Below are positions 23,673 to 38,709 of a stretch of 64,000 nt of DNA, one piece after another. The position numbers were made by a program, and so were the translations under genes. Origin of the DNA: Berberis thunbergii (taxonomy: Eukaryota; Streptophyta; Magnoliopsida; Ranunculales; Berberidaceae); contig QNQO01000224.1 in NCBI GenBank assembly GCA_003290165.1, positions 992,001-1,056,000 on the forward strand, in the 5' to 3' direction. Position 1 is the stretch's first letter. Each line of letters starts with the position of its first letter. A model generated the notes under the pieces. It did not search any database. It was not told the origin of the DNA and saw only the letters and a program-made list of their open reading frames with translations.

Positions 23673-24921
23673 GAAGGGTTGCCTTATCTACTTAGATTTG
23701 ATGGACATATGGGAGTAAGGGGTTGTCTTGTCAATTGACCACCATCATCTCAACCCCACCAGCTCAAATTGTACCTGTTTTGGGTGGACTCTAAACAACA
23801 ACAGATGGAGAAATTTTAATTTTGCTTCTCAAAACCAAAATTTGATGGATATTGAATAGAAATTAATTGACCTTTATCTGTTATTGGAAATAAAAAGCAA
23901 AAGGCTTCAACTTGTTAAAAGACAACGCTATCCTCGTAAGCGCGCCTAGTTCTTATAACAGCATTCACTTGCCGTTACTTGGAAGACAACGTGGGAGACC
24001 ACATTTTCACTGGGGCCATGGAGGAAACAAGTTCCATAAATTAACTGTAAAAGAATGCGCGACAACTAGAATGTTTAGAAGGGATTCAAGCCCTCTTAAG
24101 CTTCAAACTTGCTGCAAACTCTCGTTTCCTTTTGGAATTGGTTTTTGACAGAATGTTTTAAGGAAACATGAGAGTAGGTTCAGACACACTAATATCATCC
24201 CAAAAAATACTGAATGTACTTATGATATCAGTATCTCTCTGAGCCTACTCGAGCCTATTTGTTTTCTTCCTCTTCCTCTCCCTAACACTTTTTCTTCTTG
24301 TTTTCCTTTTCCCTCTTCTGTTTTCTAGATTCAGAATGCCTGCAAGCCAGTCTATCACACAAATGGCTATAAACATTTGGGTATGTGGGAAGCTGCTGAA
24401 AATTGGCAACATAGTGGGATAAAAGAAACATGGGAGACAGAAGAAGGGAAGCAAGTAGCAGCTGTGTATTAAGAACTGCACTACTGATCTCTACTGGGCT
24501 AATTTAGAAATTATAACATTGTTAATCTGCCACCACAATGATACAGATCCTCCTATGTTGTACATAGAAGTTCAGGTGCAACAAGGAAACCCGTGTCTAA
24601 AATATATCCAATCTCAACATCAATAACAGAATTGCGAAAAACATTTCAATGTTAGAAATTGTCAAATATACTGCCCAAAATTTCCAAATATTCAAGGATT
24701 CTATTCAGGAGAAACACACTATCCATATTAATTCAATACAATCTGTAACTATATATAAATAGGGCATGGAGCTCAAATAGTTGTCTGCTTAAATTGGCCT
24801 ACTCAACATATAAATACTCTTTTTGGAGCCCTGCCAATGGAAGTTTCGCCAGTGTCAAAGCTCCCCTCTTCCACAAAACAAAGTCACCCATGGACCATCA
24901 ATGTAGATGTATATCGACTAA
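23673..24921. other. Intergenic region between the PsbP-like and ADSS genes
   Basis: Should contain the PsbP-like promoter and the ADSS 3'UTR. I see pyrimidine-rich stretches (24255-24335) and no further gene. Confidence 0.5.
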
Positions 24922-29299
<4,378 letters not shown>

Positions 29300-29336
29300 G
29301 GCTGTTTTTTAGTTTGTAAGTTGCAACCTCGAGCAG

Positions 29337-30243
29337 CTGTTTGAACACATCAAATAAAGGATCAATGGCTCCCTTATTCAGTAGTGGCAATCCATAACCA
29401 AGCTATTGTTTATGATATTTGCTGGGGGAAAAAGTATTATCGTATTCTGTTCCAATGCTACCTTACTTGACATTGGTTATTTTACAAGTTATAGTGTATT
29501 GAATATCAGGAGCAGTACAACAATTCAATTCGAAATTATACAAAATCCTACCTAAAAGTCGACAATAGCAGATTTCTGCAAAAGAAATAAGATGCTCAAA
29601 ACTGATGTACACTGACATGAACACCGGAAATTTCAAGACCCATCATATGACCCTCAGTTCCCAGCCAAACAAAAACCATAAATCGATGCAAGACATTATA
29701 TTGCACCTCCACAAACTACCCCACATATAATCAACCTTCTAGCATCATCCACTAATTGTTGTTATACAACATTGAGCTCATATTCACCAAAATTAACATA
29801 CATGAAATCAAGTAACATCTTGGAAACGGTTTCAAACCAACATTTAAACACAAGAAAGCTACGCCAGATGCAATTACAAAGTAGCATAAACGAGCAAGTG
29901 AAGAAAAAAAATGCCCAAATTTATCAAGTTAAAATTTCCAATATTTTAATCTCAGACAGCTCCTAAATAAAAAATAAATAAATTAACAATTCCCTTTGGA
30001 TAAATGCATAAATAGAGAAACAACTAAAAACTTCCCCTTGTATAAAATTGATGAGGAACCCCTGGTCAGAAAATCATAGATAAACTTCACTTCTATCTCA
30101 TCTCACAATCTAGTCCAGGGTTTAGGGTTTTGCAGAAATCGAGGTTTGTGTTGTGTCCAGATTATGGTTGAAGTAGTGGAGAGAAAATAACAAGGAAATG
30201 AAGAAGCTTAACAGAGAATGAAATGAGAGAGAGAAGATGATAC
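29337..30243 (-). other. Probable 5'UTR intron of ADSS
   Basis: Upstream of the start codon the - strand has a good acceptor (GTTCAAACAG|CTGCTCG, exon edge 29336) and a good donor further up (ATTAACAAG|GTATC, exon edge 30244). Beyond the donor lies a CT-rich leader (to about 30,310) typical of a plant 5'UTR. This is inferred from splice signals only. Confidence 0.45.
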
Positions 30244-30330
30244 CTTGTTAATGGAGAGCGGGAGAGAGAGCACAGAGTTCCTCAGTCGCTCGCCCGATGA
30301 GCTTTAAAAAGAGAGAAAGAAAGGTGCTGT
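30244..30330 (-). promoter_or_regulatory. Putative ADSS first (non-coding) exon and start region
   Basis: A pyrimidine-rich leader on the - strand (CTCTCTCTCCCGCTCTCC) directly upstream of the proposed donor. A TTTTTAAAGCTC sequence near 30,300-30,312 is the closest thing to a TATA-like element. No firm transcription start can be set. Confidence 0.3.
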
Positions 30331-30555
30331 TGTTGTTGTTGTTTGTTTGGTATCAGATTCAGAAGGGAAGCTCACACCATTCAATTCGAACCAAATTCTA
30401 CTAAACTCTCATAACTTTGCAGTTGCAACTTGCCACCCACTTTCCAAAAACCTAATAAGATTAGGAACCAGGCTGAGCTGGCTTAATTTTGTCGAAAATG
30501 ATGGATTCCCCCATAATACCCCCGGCCAAATTGTTCAAATAGAATGAATCCTTCA

Positions 30556-30556
<1 letters not shown>

Positions 30557-30583
<27 letters not shown>
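30557..30583. repeat. 27-base T homopolymer
   Basis: Uninterrupted T run at the left flank of the composite element that follows; uncertain length is likely. Confidence 0.9.
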
Positions 30584-30588
<5 letters not shown>

Positions 30589-30840
30589 GTTGTAGGTGAC
30601 TGTTATAAAACGCACCCCTATGCACACGCCCCATCTAATTTTTCGTATTTCCTGAACTACCATACCACATGACTTGCACGAGTCGTGCAAATTAGTGTAA
30701 CCCTCCAGATTTGCTAGCTAGTGAATTTCCAGACCATGACGAAGTGTCTCCATCCCACTCCACCTTCATCTTCTCCAATCTACAAAACAACAACGATCAC
30801 TCCTCTTTCCTGCTTCATAGTCGCCCACCTCCCTATTTCC

Positions 30841-30960
30841 TTTTAATTATTATTTTTATCCCTTAACCCCTCCCACCCAGATGCCGCCGGTTGGGTTCGA
30901 CCTTGTGACCTAGTGATACCATCCATCACTGCTCAACCACCGAGCCATCACACCTTTGGC
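30841..30960 (-). mobile_element. tRNA-derived SINE
   Basis: 120 bp on the - strand. Near its 5' end is an A-box-like TGGCTCGGTGG and, about 35 bases further on, a B-box-like GGTCGAACCC; together they give an internal pol III promoter of tRNA type. It ends in an A-rich tail (GGGATAAAAATAATAATTAA). Flanking direct repeats CACCTCCCTATTTCC (30826-30840) and CACCACCCTATTTCC (30961-30975) match at 14 of 15 positions, as expected for LINE-assisted retroposition. Confidence 0.75.
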
Positions 30961-31437
30961 CACCACCCTATTTCCATAATCGTCGGTATCATCATTGCCT
31001 AAATTTTGGTTTGATTGTAAATCAAATTGATCAAATTAGGGTTGGTTTTAGTAACCTAGTCTCAGTCTACGATCAACCATCGACCCAAATTCATGCCAAA
31101 TCCATCTTTCTCCGCCCAGGATTATCCATTGTTAACCCCCACTGTCTCTGATGAGGTGGTTCAATTTGTGGTGATTTGTTGCAGGTGGTGTGGGTGGAAA
31201 TGGAAGGGGAGGAAGAAGAGGTAGTGAGAGAGATTAATTAGGGAGTGTGTGATTTGTTGCAGGTGGTGTGGGTGGAAGTGGAGGAGGATGAAAAAGATGG
31301 AGTGAGAAAGATTTGTTGTAGGTGGTATGGGTGGAAGTGGAGGAGGAGGAGGGCGGAAGTGGTGGAGGAGGAGGAGGGCGGAAGTGATAGAGTAATTGGG
31401 GATTTAAAAAAAAATAGATTTTGATTATTATTGAGAT

Positions 31438-32046
31438 TAGGGGTGGGCATCCCATTCCACGATCCCAAACCTGTCTCGATCCCGTCTTGTCCCGTTTCGA
31501 TTTTTGGGTCCTTTTGGGATTGATCAAACTCATTCCGATCCCGTCCTGTCCCGATCTAGAGTGGGATGAGATCAAGATGGAGATTTTCAATCCCGCCTAT
31601 CCCGTCCTGTCCCGAATTTATTTATTTAATATTTATTATTGTTAATTTTAATCAAAATACTATTCTAAATTAAAGTTTAGGATGTGTTGAAATTAAATAA
31701 ACGTAAGATGAAATTCTATATGAAATCTAAATGAATTGAATCATTAATTTTAAATGAAATGTAATGTTTATTTGCCTTCCAAAAAAAAGTTTAATATTTA
31801 TTTAATATCTATTATTATTTATGATGTAAGTTATATGTATATAAATTTGACATTATTGGTGTATGAGTAATGTGAGACAAAACTCTTTTGTTATTTTTTA
31901 TTGGATGACTATTTAGTATGTGTTCATCTCGTCCCATCCCGTCTCGATCCCGTTTGAGATGGGTCGAGGTCGGGATGAGGTCTATCCTGTCCCGATTCCG
32001 AATGAACGGGATGGATCCACCTCGTCCCATCCCGTGCCCACCCCTA
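31438..32046. mobile_element. hAT-type MITE nested in the TIR element
   Basis: 609 bp with ends TAGGGGTGGGCA on both sides, flanked by ATTGAGAT (31430-31437) and ATCGAGAT (32047-32054), an 8-bp hAT-type duplication with one mismatch. Both subterminal regions carry many copies of a CGATCCCGTC / TCCCGTCCCG-type motif, in mostly inverted arrangement. The core is AT-rich. Confidence 0.82.
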
Positions 32047-32320
32047 ATCGAGATACATGTTGATGAAACAATGGGTTCAGATTTGATTCATCTTAAGGCC
32101 ATGTGGACTTCAACATGTGCAAGTCACGTGGTATGAATAGTTTAGGAAATACGAAAAATTGGATGACGCATGTACATAGGGCATGTGTTTTATAATAGTT
32201 AGGACGATATGACCTGTGCTAACAAAAAGGTGGGCGGGTCCACTAATATTTGAACAATTTGTCGTCGGACCCTAATTGGGCTATTGTGGCGGCGGTCATA
32301 CTAAATAACCCATTTTTAAG

Positions 32321-32349
32321 AGAGAGGGGGAGGGGGGGGGGGGGGGGGG
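32321..32349. repeat. GA tract and 18-base G homopolymer
   Basis: (GA)n runs into G5-A-G18. One of several long G/C homopolymers in the window. Confidence 0.9.
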
Positions 32350-32577
32350 TGTGATTGTTTGCACCAAGTGGTGGACCACTTAAGATCGCGTTTGTTTATC
32401 AACACTTACAAGTCTTTAATAGATTAGAAGTGGCTAAATTGAATCTACTGAAGTGTGCCTAGATTCCTATGATTTCTTCTTCTAGTGATTTCGATACAAA
32501 ACATGGATGCAAAAAGATAATATTGTGCAAAGAAAATGGTTTGCTTCTTTAGCCCATTTCCAACTTGATGATTCTAA

Positions 32578-33314
32578 GGCCCTGCTTGGTTCAACGTAAA
32601 AGAAAATGATTTGATTTGAAAATGTTTTTCCAACATAAATACATTTTCAATATGCTTGGCGGTGAATGAAAAACGTTGTGTAATTTTTCTTGTTAATGTT
32701 GCTTGCTCTATGCAAAATAGAGCTTGAATTTTTTTTGATATCTTATTCATCTATATTTCTGTAATAAGATCATATGAAATGCACATAACCATAAATTAAC
32801 GTGTGAGGCCTTGCTTGGTTCACTTCAAATCCGCTAAATGCAATTAACTTGCCAAAATTTCTATTTGCGGATGCTTGGCAAGTTCCATGGATTTTTTATT
32901 TTGTAAAAAAAACTGAGTTGCAAAACTTGCTATATATGCATAGATTTTTTACTTTTGTTGAAAATACATCTTTCATTCATCACTGAGCATATCGAAAATG
33001 AATATGAAAAATTGTTTGATTTGGAAAAATATCTATAAAACAAATTCGTTTACATCTAAAGTGGATTTACAGTAAACCAAGCACTGCTCAAGTAAATGTG
33101 GGTAGGGAAATAAATGCTTAAGCAAATTGATTTCAGAGCGTCTTGAGTTGTGAAATCATTTTACTAAAATCCTTGCATATATGATAATTTTTGCAAATCA
33201 ATTTTCCATAAAAAAAAAAAAAAAACTTCATTTGACCTGTCAAGCACCCACAAACAAAAATTTCAATAAATCAATTACATTTATAACGCATTTCCAGTGA
33301 ACCAAGCATGGCCT
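32578..33314. mobile_element. Tourist-like element, itself apparently composite
   Basis: The left end GGCCCTGCTTGGTTC and inverted right end GGCCATGCTTGGTTC are flanked by TAA on both sides (32575-32577 and 33315-33317), a PIF/Harbinger-type duplication. Inside, a second pair of similar ends (GGCCTTGCTTGGTTCAC at 32807, and its inverted counterpart ending near 33088) suggests a related element inserted in the first. Non-coding. Confidence 0.65.
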
Positions 33315-33399
33315 AAACGAGAACAACACATTAAGAAGATATGTAACAAAAATCCACACAATAGGTTCTAGAAGATAATAGTGTTTCTCACTCGTAAAA

Positions 33400-34290
33400 G
33401 GTAGCGACTATTTGGCATTACAACTTACACTCACCCACACAACCCATCTAATTTTTTCTTTCCCACACCATGCACTTTCTGTCCCACACCACCTACAAAA
33501 GGAAAAACCTAAATCTTTCTCCCCTCCTAAATTCAAAATAATAAAAAACTCCTTCTCCCCTCCCAACTTCCCCTCTTCTCACCTCCACTCTTCTTCTTCC
33601 AACATCTTTTTCTTCTCTACATCTTTTTCTTCTTATCTACATCTTCTTCTCTCATTTCTATTATTCTCTTCCCTCCCCATCCGGGGGCACCCCCAAAACA
33701 CCCCTCGCATATCCTTTCCATTATCTAAAATAGAAATTGAAGAAGAAGTCAAAGAAGATATGAAGCCTTTATAGGATCTCGATCTCGATTCTGCTATCCC
33801 TAGGTACCTATGCGAGGGTCAATTTTTTTTGCCCTCGCAGCGGCTCGTGCAAGTGGGGAGCCCATCCTCGTATGTCATGAAGGCAAAAAAAGTGCAAGGG
33901 GAAGGAGAAAAATGAGAGGGAAGAGGCGACGACCTGTGCGAGAAGAAGATAGGGTGGGAGAAGAAAAGAGAGGAACTAAGAGAGAGTGTGGGAGAAAAGA
34001 TAGTGGGAGAACTGGGAGATGGGAAGGAGGAGGAGAAGTAGATGGATGGGGGAAAAGGAAAAGAAGATGGAGAAGGGGCGACAATAGTTGTCACTCCATT
34101 TGTTCTATTTCTCATTGTCGCCGGTTGTTTTTCATCGTCCTTCGCAATCAATCGCCCCTTCCTTGCTACTCCTTTCCAGGTTGTTGCTGTTCTTGTTATT
34201 GAGAAGAGAAGGTGAGAGAATAAAAGATGAATAATGGTTTTTATGGGTGGTGTGGGTTAGGGTAAGTTGTGGTGTGGAATAGTCTTTGCC
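33400..34290. mobile_element. Non-autonomous Mutator-like element (family copy B)
   Basis: 891 bp. The inverted right end GGCAAAGACTATTCCACAC is close to the tip of copy A at 2,286; the left end is more decayed (GGTAGCGACTATTTGGCAT). Similarity between its two ends continues for about 47 bp with roughly 36 matches. Flanks CTCGTAAAA (33391-33399) and TTCGTTAAA (34291-34299) agree at 7 of 9 positions. The interior is strongly strand-asymmetric: CT-rich on the left, GA-rich at 33890-34080, with open frames that reflect this composition and not a known protein. Confidence 0.72.
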
Positions 34291-34379
34291 TTCGTTAAAA
34301 GGCAAGCAGAGTGGTGTGTTTGATTTTTGGATTTCTACAGAAAATGAAACTTATCTTTAAAAAAAAGGTATTTTGTTAA

Positions 34380-34582
34380 GGGTCTGTTTGGTTGCATGAA
34401 AAATAAACATGGAAATGAAATCGTTTATGTGAATTCGATTCCGAGGCCTCCCCTCAGGCTTGGATTCTCACAAGTAGTGGGAAAACAATCTTATTAAGAA
34501 TCGATTTTCCTTTAGTAAATAGACAACCAAGCAGCAAAAATGGATTCCATTTTCCAAGGAAAATGGCTAACCAAACATACCC
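34380..34582. mobile_element. Tourist-like MITE
   Basis: 203 bp with inverted ends GGGTCTGTTTGGTTGC and GGGTATGTTTGGTTAG, flanked by TAA on both sides (34377-34379 and 34583-34585). The size, termini and 3-bp duplication fit PIF/Harbinger-derived MITEs. Confidence 0.75.
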
Positions 34583-34585
34583 TAA

Positions 34586-35555
34586 TTGACTTTTTGTTGG
34601 GAGAAAAAACAAATGCACATGACCTATTTTGTAGCTTTTAGGCTCCCCTTCAAAAAACTTTTCCATAATTTATTTTTCAATTCCTACAGCTTACTCCTCA
34701 TTGATTAAAACTCACAAAGAGATTCAAGGTATGAACATTCAAAGCCTCGTTGAACATTTTTCACTCTTCTCCTCAACAATTTCTCCACACAACCAAAACA
34801 TCTCTTTAATTGAAAACCCAAATCTAACGAAACCAACTCATTTCCAAATTTCCAGTAGTATCGAGTCAAATTAGATCCTAGATCCCATTGTTAACTGATC
34901 AAAATTCTTTTCAACTACATGCCTTTTCATTTGACAAAACCTCTCCTAGATTATCTATTTCACTTCTACCCAATGTCTTTGGTTTTCCAATATAAAGATG
35001 GAGAAACCCGATCTCAAATTTATTATTATTTAGTGCTTTCAAGGTTTTAAAAAAGTTATGTCTCATGGAAATTTTTTCACAATACAAATAGCTATAATTT
35101 GTTGCTTAATGAGTTGTTTTCAATTATTTGATATGGGGTCTTAGCAAACTCCTTCATGTGATCTTCGATTGTAAAGAGAAAAAAATTCAAAATTGTCATG
35201 AAGTTGTTTAAATTTGGTCTTCAAAATGCTTTTGGCATGTGGTTAAAAGGAACAATAGTTGTTTGATATTAAGCATCAATAAGTTGACTTGTTTTAGGTA
35301 AAAGGAAACTCATCTGTTTGTGCTCTTCATCTTTTCATAACCCATCATCTTCTTTTCAATCAATAGCAACAACTGCTACAAATTAGTAAATTCAACAACA
35401 CCAACTATTTTGTAGTCACAACCTCCTACAACAAATTGGTAGGGAGTTTATTTATTTATTTATTGATGTCAACAGAAATGGTTGTGGTAAACTTCCTGCA
35501 TTAGAAACTATAATTGTAGGTAGACCGCATTCTAAAGCATGTCATTCATTCCAAA
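34586..35555. other. Unassigned AT-rich intergenic sequence
   Basis: No supported coding region, element end or RNA gene seen. Confidence 0.5.
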
Positions 35556-35660
35556 TTCTAGCTTGTGGTCATTCATTTTAAATGGTACCGCTTATACACA
35601 CTTGAAAACATAATCAACAACAAGGATGAACCGGACCAACAACGTGTTCACCATTGCCAA
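35556..35660 (-). pseudogene. Ty3/gypsy integrase scrap
   Basis: On the - strand VVDYVFKCV, a stop, then AVPFKMND matches the AVDYVFKWVEAVPCKMND segment of the Athila integrase at about 42,230. Only about 35 codons are recognisable. It shows that a relative of the downstream element was once here. Confidence 0.7.
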
Positions 35661-36179
35661 GGATTTGTAAACCCTCCACAAAGGTTTAGATGACTCCCCA
35701 GGCTTAGTAGAACTTTGTTATTTTTTTTATTTTATGTTCTCTTGATGATGCATTGTATGGTTTAACATTAGATTGATTTGTGAGCAAATGCATATCATTT
35801 TCAACGTGCATGTCATGCATCCATGGTAGTCAAACTAATTCTATGTTTTTGTTTAACCATGCTTTGAATCGTTTTAGTTAAACATGTGATTAGTCGATCC
35901 TAAAAAAATAATTAATTCTAGGATTTCTCATATTGCTAAAATCAGTCTATACATTGATATAATATTTGGTTTATCATGATAACATCTCCGAGACAATAAG
36001 TGATTCTCATATCTAATATTGCTAAAAAAAATGGGACAAAAATTGACATTAATATAATTTATGAACTTGGTGGATGACTCAAAAGCCTTAGCACCTCTAT
36101 ATTTGATTTTCAAACTCACTTTTAATTGCTTTAATTGATTTTTCGTTAGTTTAGAAATTGAAATCACTGTAACTCTCTC

Positions 36180-36364
36180 TTTAAATTAGTTTAAAAAGAC
36201 TCTGAAATTTGTTTGCAACCTCAATCCTTGCGGATTTAACCAATATTTGCTCTGTCTACTAGTAAGATATTCATGCACTTGCGGCACTTAAAATTAGGTT
36301 TAATTAAACCTATTCATTTAGGTTGGTTAAATATACATTAAATTTTTGGCGTCGTTATAGGGGA
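36180..36364 (+). mobile_element. Old Athila-type LTR end and primer binding site relic
   Basis: The + strand follows the end of the Athila LTR found at 49,314 (read inverted): CCTCAATCCT, TATTTGCxCTGTCTACTAGT, GCACTTGC, then ATTTAGGTTxxTTAAA. It is followed by TGGCGTCGTTATAGGGGA (36347-36364), which differs at 4 of 18 positions from the tRNA-Asp primer site. This is a separate, older insertion in the opposite direction to the downstream element. Its upstream limit is not clear. Confidence 0.7.
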
Positions 36365-37075
36365 ATTTAGAAACCCATTGATGTGGTGAATGCGACATTG
36401 GTCTAGTTCATCCTTCTTGTTGAATTGTCTTTCAATTGTATGCAGTCAAGAGAGTAATTGCAAGCGATCCGTAAAAAAAAAGCATGAAAACCAACTAGTT
36501 AAGAATAACACGTCCAGAAGGATATGTTCCTTCCAAAATCAAAGTTTTCTATATTCCTGTAGCTTCCCAATTCAACCCCCTAAAAAACAGATTTCCACCA
36601 ACCTAAAGTTTGCCACGTGGACCAAATTTCCCTTTTTCAAATTGGCATCACCAACCCACTGGCAATCGACTATATCCCCTTTTAAAAACTACCAACAAGT
36701 GCAACTATTGGTGTCTATGAAATATAAGTTTGTAGGTAATGAACAATTAAACAATTTGGGTTCTACTGACTAAAGAAAATGGAAGGTTGAAATTGTTTAC
36801 GAAAACAAAAAAGGAAGAAGATGGTGACATGAATAGTGGTGATGATGGGCTAAATGATGTGTGGTGGTAAAGGAAGAAATAGAGGATTGAATCAAGAGAG
36901 GGAGCATGGCGTCAATGGTGATCACAACAGACTGATTTAGTGAGATGTGAGTCTTGTGAAATGGTGTTGAAGACTGACTAATTTAGCACTGAGATAAGTT
37001 GAATAAGAGAAGAAAAATGTTGCAAGATGGTGCATGGTGGAGGGATGTTGGTGTGTGAGAAGAATAGTGACGATG
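36365..37075. other. Unassigned region after the relic primer site
   Basis: Would correspond to leader or internal sequence of the old Athila copy, but no gag or pol frame is recognisable. The open frame at 36390-36773 matches nothing I know. Confidence 0.4.
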
Positions 37076-37300
37076 CACTATACCATAAATGGTAATTTGT
37101 AACACACTAGCTATGTTACTAAAAAAATTTGTAACACCACAAAAATCTTACAAATCATGGTATTACAAATATTAGTAACACCTCGATGTGTAACAACCTT
37201 CAAATTTCATAACAGTTGTCCAAAGTTACTAATGGCACTGTAGTATGTTACAATGTTCAAATATTAGCAACATCTCGACATATTACAAATGTTTTATTAT
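37076..37300. mobile_element. Possible CACTA (En/Spm) transposon end
   Basis: Starts CACTATACCATAAATGG and is followed by a dense set of short motifs in both directions (GTAACACC, TTAGTAACA, TTACAAAT, GTTACTAA), the arrangement of CACTA subterminal regions. I did not find the matching TAGTG terminus downstream, so it is either truncated or a chance match. Confidence 0.35.
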
Positions 37301-38704
37301 TATTATTAAATTTTTTAAATAAAAAGGTGTCTGTCACGCCCCGATTTTCGAGGAAACAAAAATCCATATATCCACATAGGATAATGATAATCCGCTTCCC
37401 CGAAACTCGGGACGTGAAAATTTAACAACAGAAACATTAAATAAAATTAACATAGACAAAAATTATAACCAAGTAACTCTTTGAAGATGATTGTTCCATA
37501 AAAATAAACCTCCAAAAATGCCGCAAAAAATTCTATAACCTGAGAAAGGCTAAATGGCTACGTTCCAATAAGAACGTACCCAAGAAACATAAACTTACTT
37601 AGGTCAGCGAGGTAGCTGGTATAAGTAATCTTCATCTCTTATAAATAAAATAACTTAGACGTTTTTAACAAGAAAAAGTTACAAACAATTAAATAACACA
37701 TCACAGACTGGTAGTTCCTTCATGAGGAAAACATGTCATACTAATAAGTTTCTCATGCTTAAAAAATATATTTATCTTACCAACACTTACAAATTAAAGG
37801 TCGAACACGATAAGTCTAACAAAAAAATTGTTAGTAGACTTATCATTCTGCACAGAACGTTTAGAAATAAATGAATAAAATTTCTAATATATCGGTCCTC
37901 ATAAATACAATTTATTTTCAGATAAACACCAATCATACTCATAATCACCATTATTTAAATGTCAACAAAATACATTTTACCTTAAGGAAGACATGTAGTT
38001 CTCATTCTAAGGTCGAATGAGCGTTTAGTTTCTTCCATTAAGGCAATCGTGCACATACACGAAAATCTCGTTTCTTTTCCACAATCGCACTACCCTCCTT
38101 GTGCCGAACACACCTCATCCAAGTGTGCCTTCCTTGCCTTCGAAACCACTCGGAGTGTACATATTTCAAGTGGGGTGCTACATTGAGGAACATGTCATCT
38201 CATCCGAAGTTCGATCCATGGCAAGCATTTTCTAAATACTACACGTACTACCGAACTCACATGGAACGACGCACTTATATGCAAGCAAGTCTGCATACCC
38301 AAAATTATATCACACGTATACAAGCAAGTTTGTATACATAAGACATTTTTCATTTTTCTTTCAGAGTTGTGGAAAAGAGCATAAAAATCAGATAGTTCTC
38401 AAGACTCTTTTCCGCCGACACTTTGTCAACCATAAACACATTGACCACAATATTCACCCTTTCTTTTGGGGTTGCAAATAACATTTTCATAAGTAAATTT
38501 TCTATAACACCACATGGATTCACACTTATTTAGTATAAGGATTAGCATGTCAATTTGCATAACCTTAAAATTCAAGTTTACAGTATGATCACATACTAAA
38601 CACACATTTCAAGTTATAACACAAAAAATGCAAATAAGAATTTTACAAAATAATACTAATACCCAAGTCATCCTGAAAATCTCTTCTTAAAATGATATTT
38701 ACAA
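37301..38704. other. Unassigned repeat-like region beginning TGTCACGCCCCGATTTTC
   Basis: TGTCACGCCCCG at 37,332 resembles a retrotransposon LTR terminus, but no partner end or duplication was located. No gene recognised. Confidence 0.35.
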
Positions 38705-38709
38705 ATATC

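Larger units (their letters stand above)
30599..32199. mobile_element. TIR element hosting a SINE and a hAT MITE
   Basis: Ends are inverted repeats of about 90-100 bp. Left and inverted right share TATAAAAC near the tip, then AATTTTTCGTATTTCCT, then a CATACCACxTGACTTGCAC segment. The exact tips are uncertain by about 15 bp because weaker similarity (ATCGT) extends outward, and no clean target duplication is visible. Removing the two insertions it carries (30841-30960 and 31438-32046) leaves about 870 bp. A GGTGGTGTGGGTGGAAGTGG repeat fills 31180-31390. No transposase seen. Confidence 0.65.

Noticed and set aside
33810..34202. Arg/Gly-rich 130-codon frame in Mutator-like copy B
   Set aside because: Low-complexity GA-rich DNA gives open frames on both strands here; no recognisable domain.
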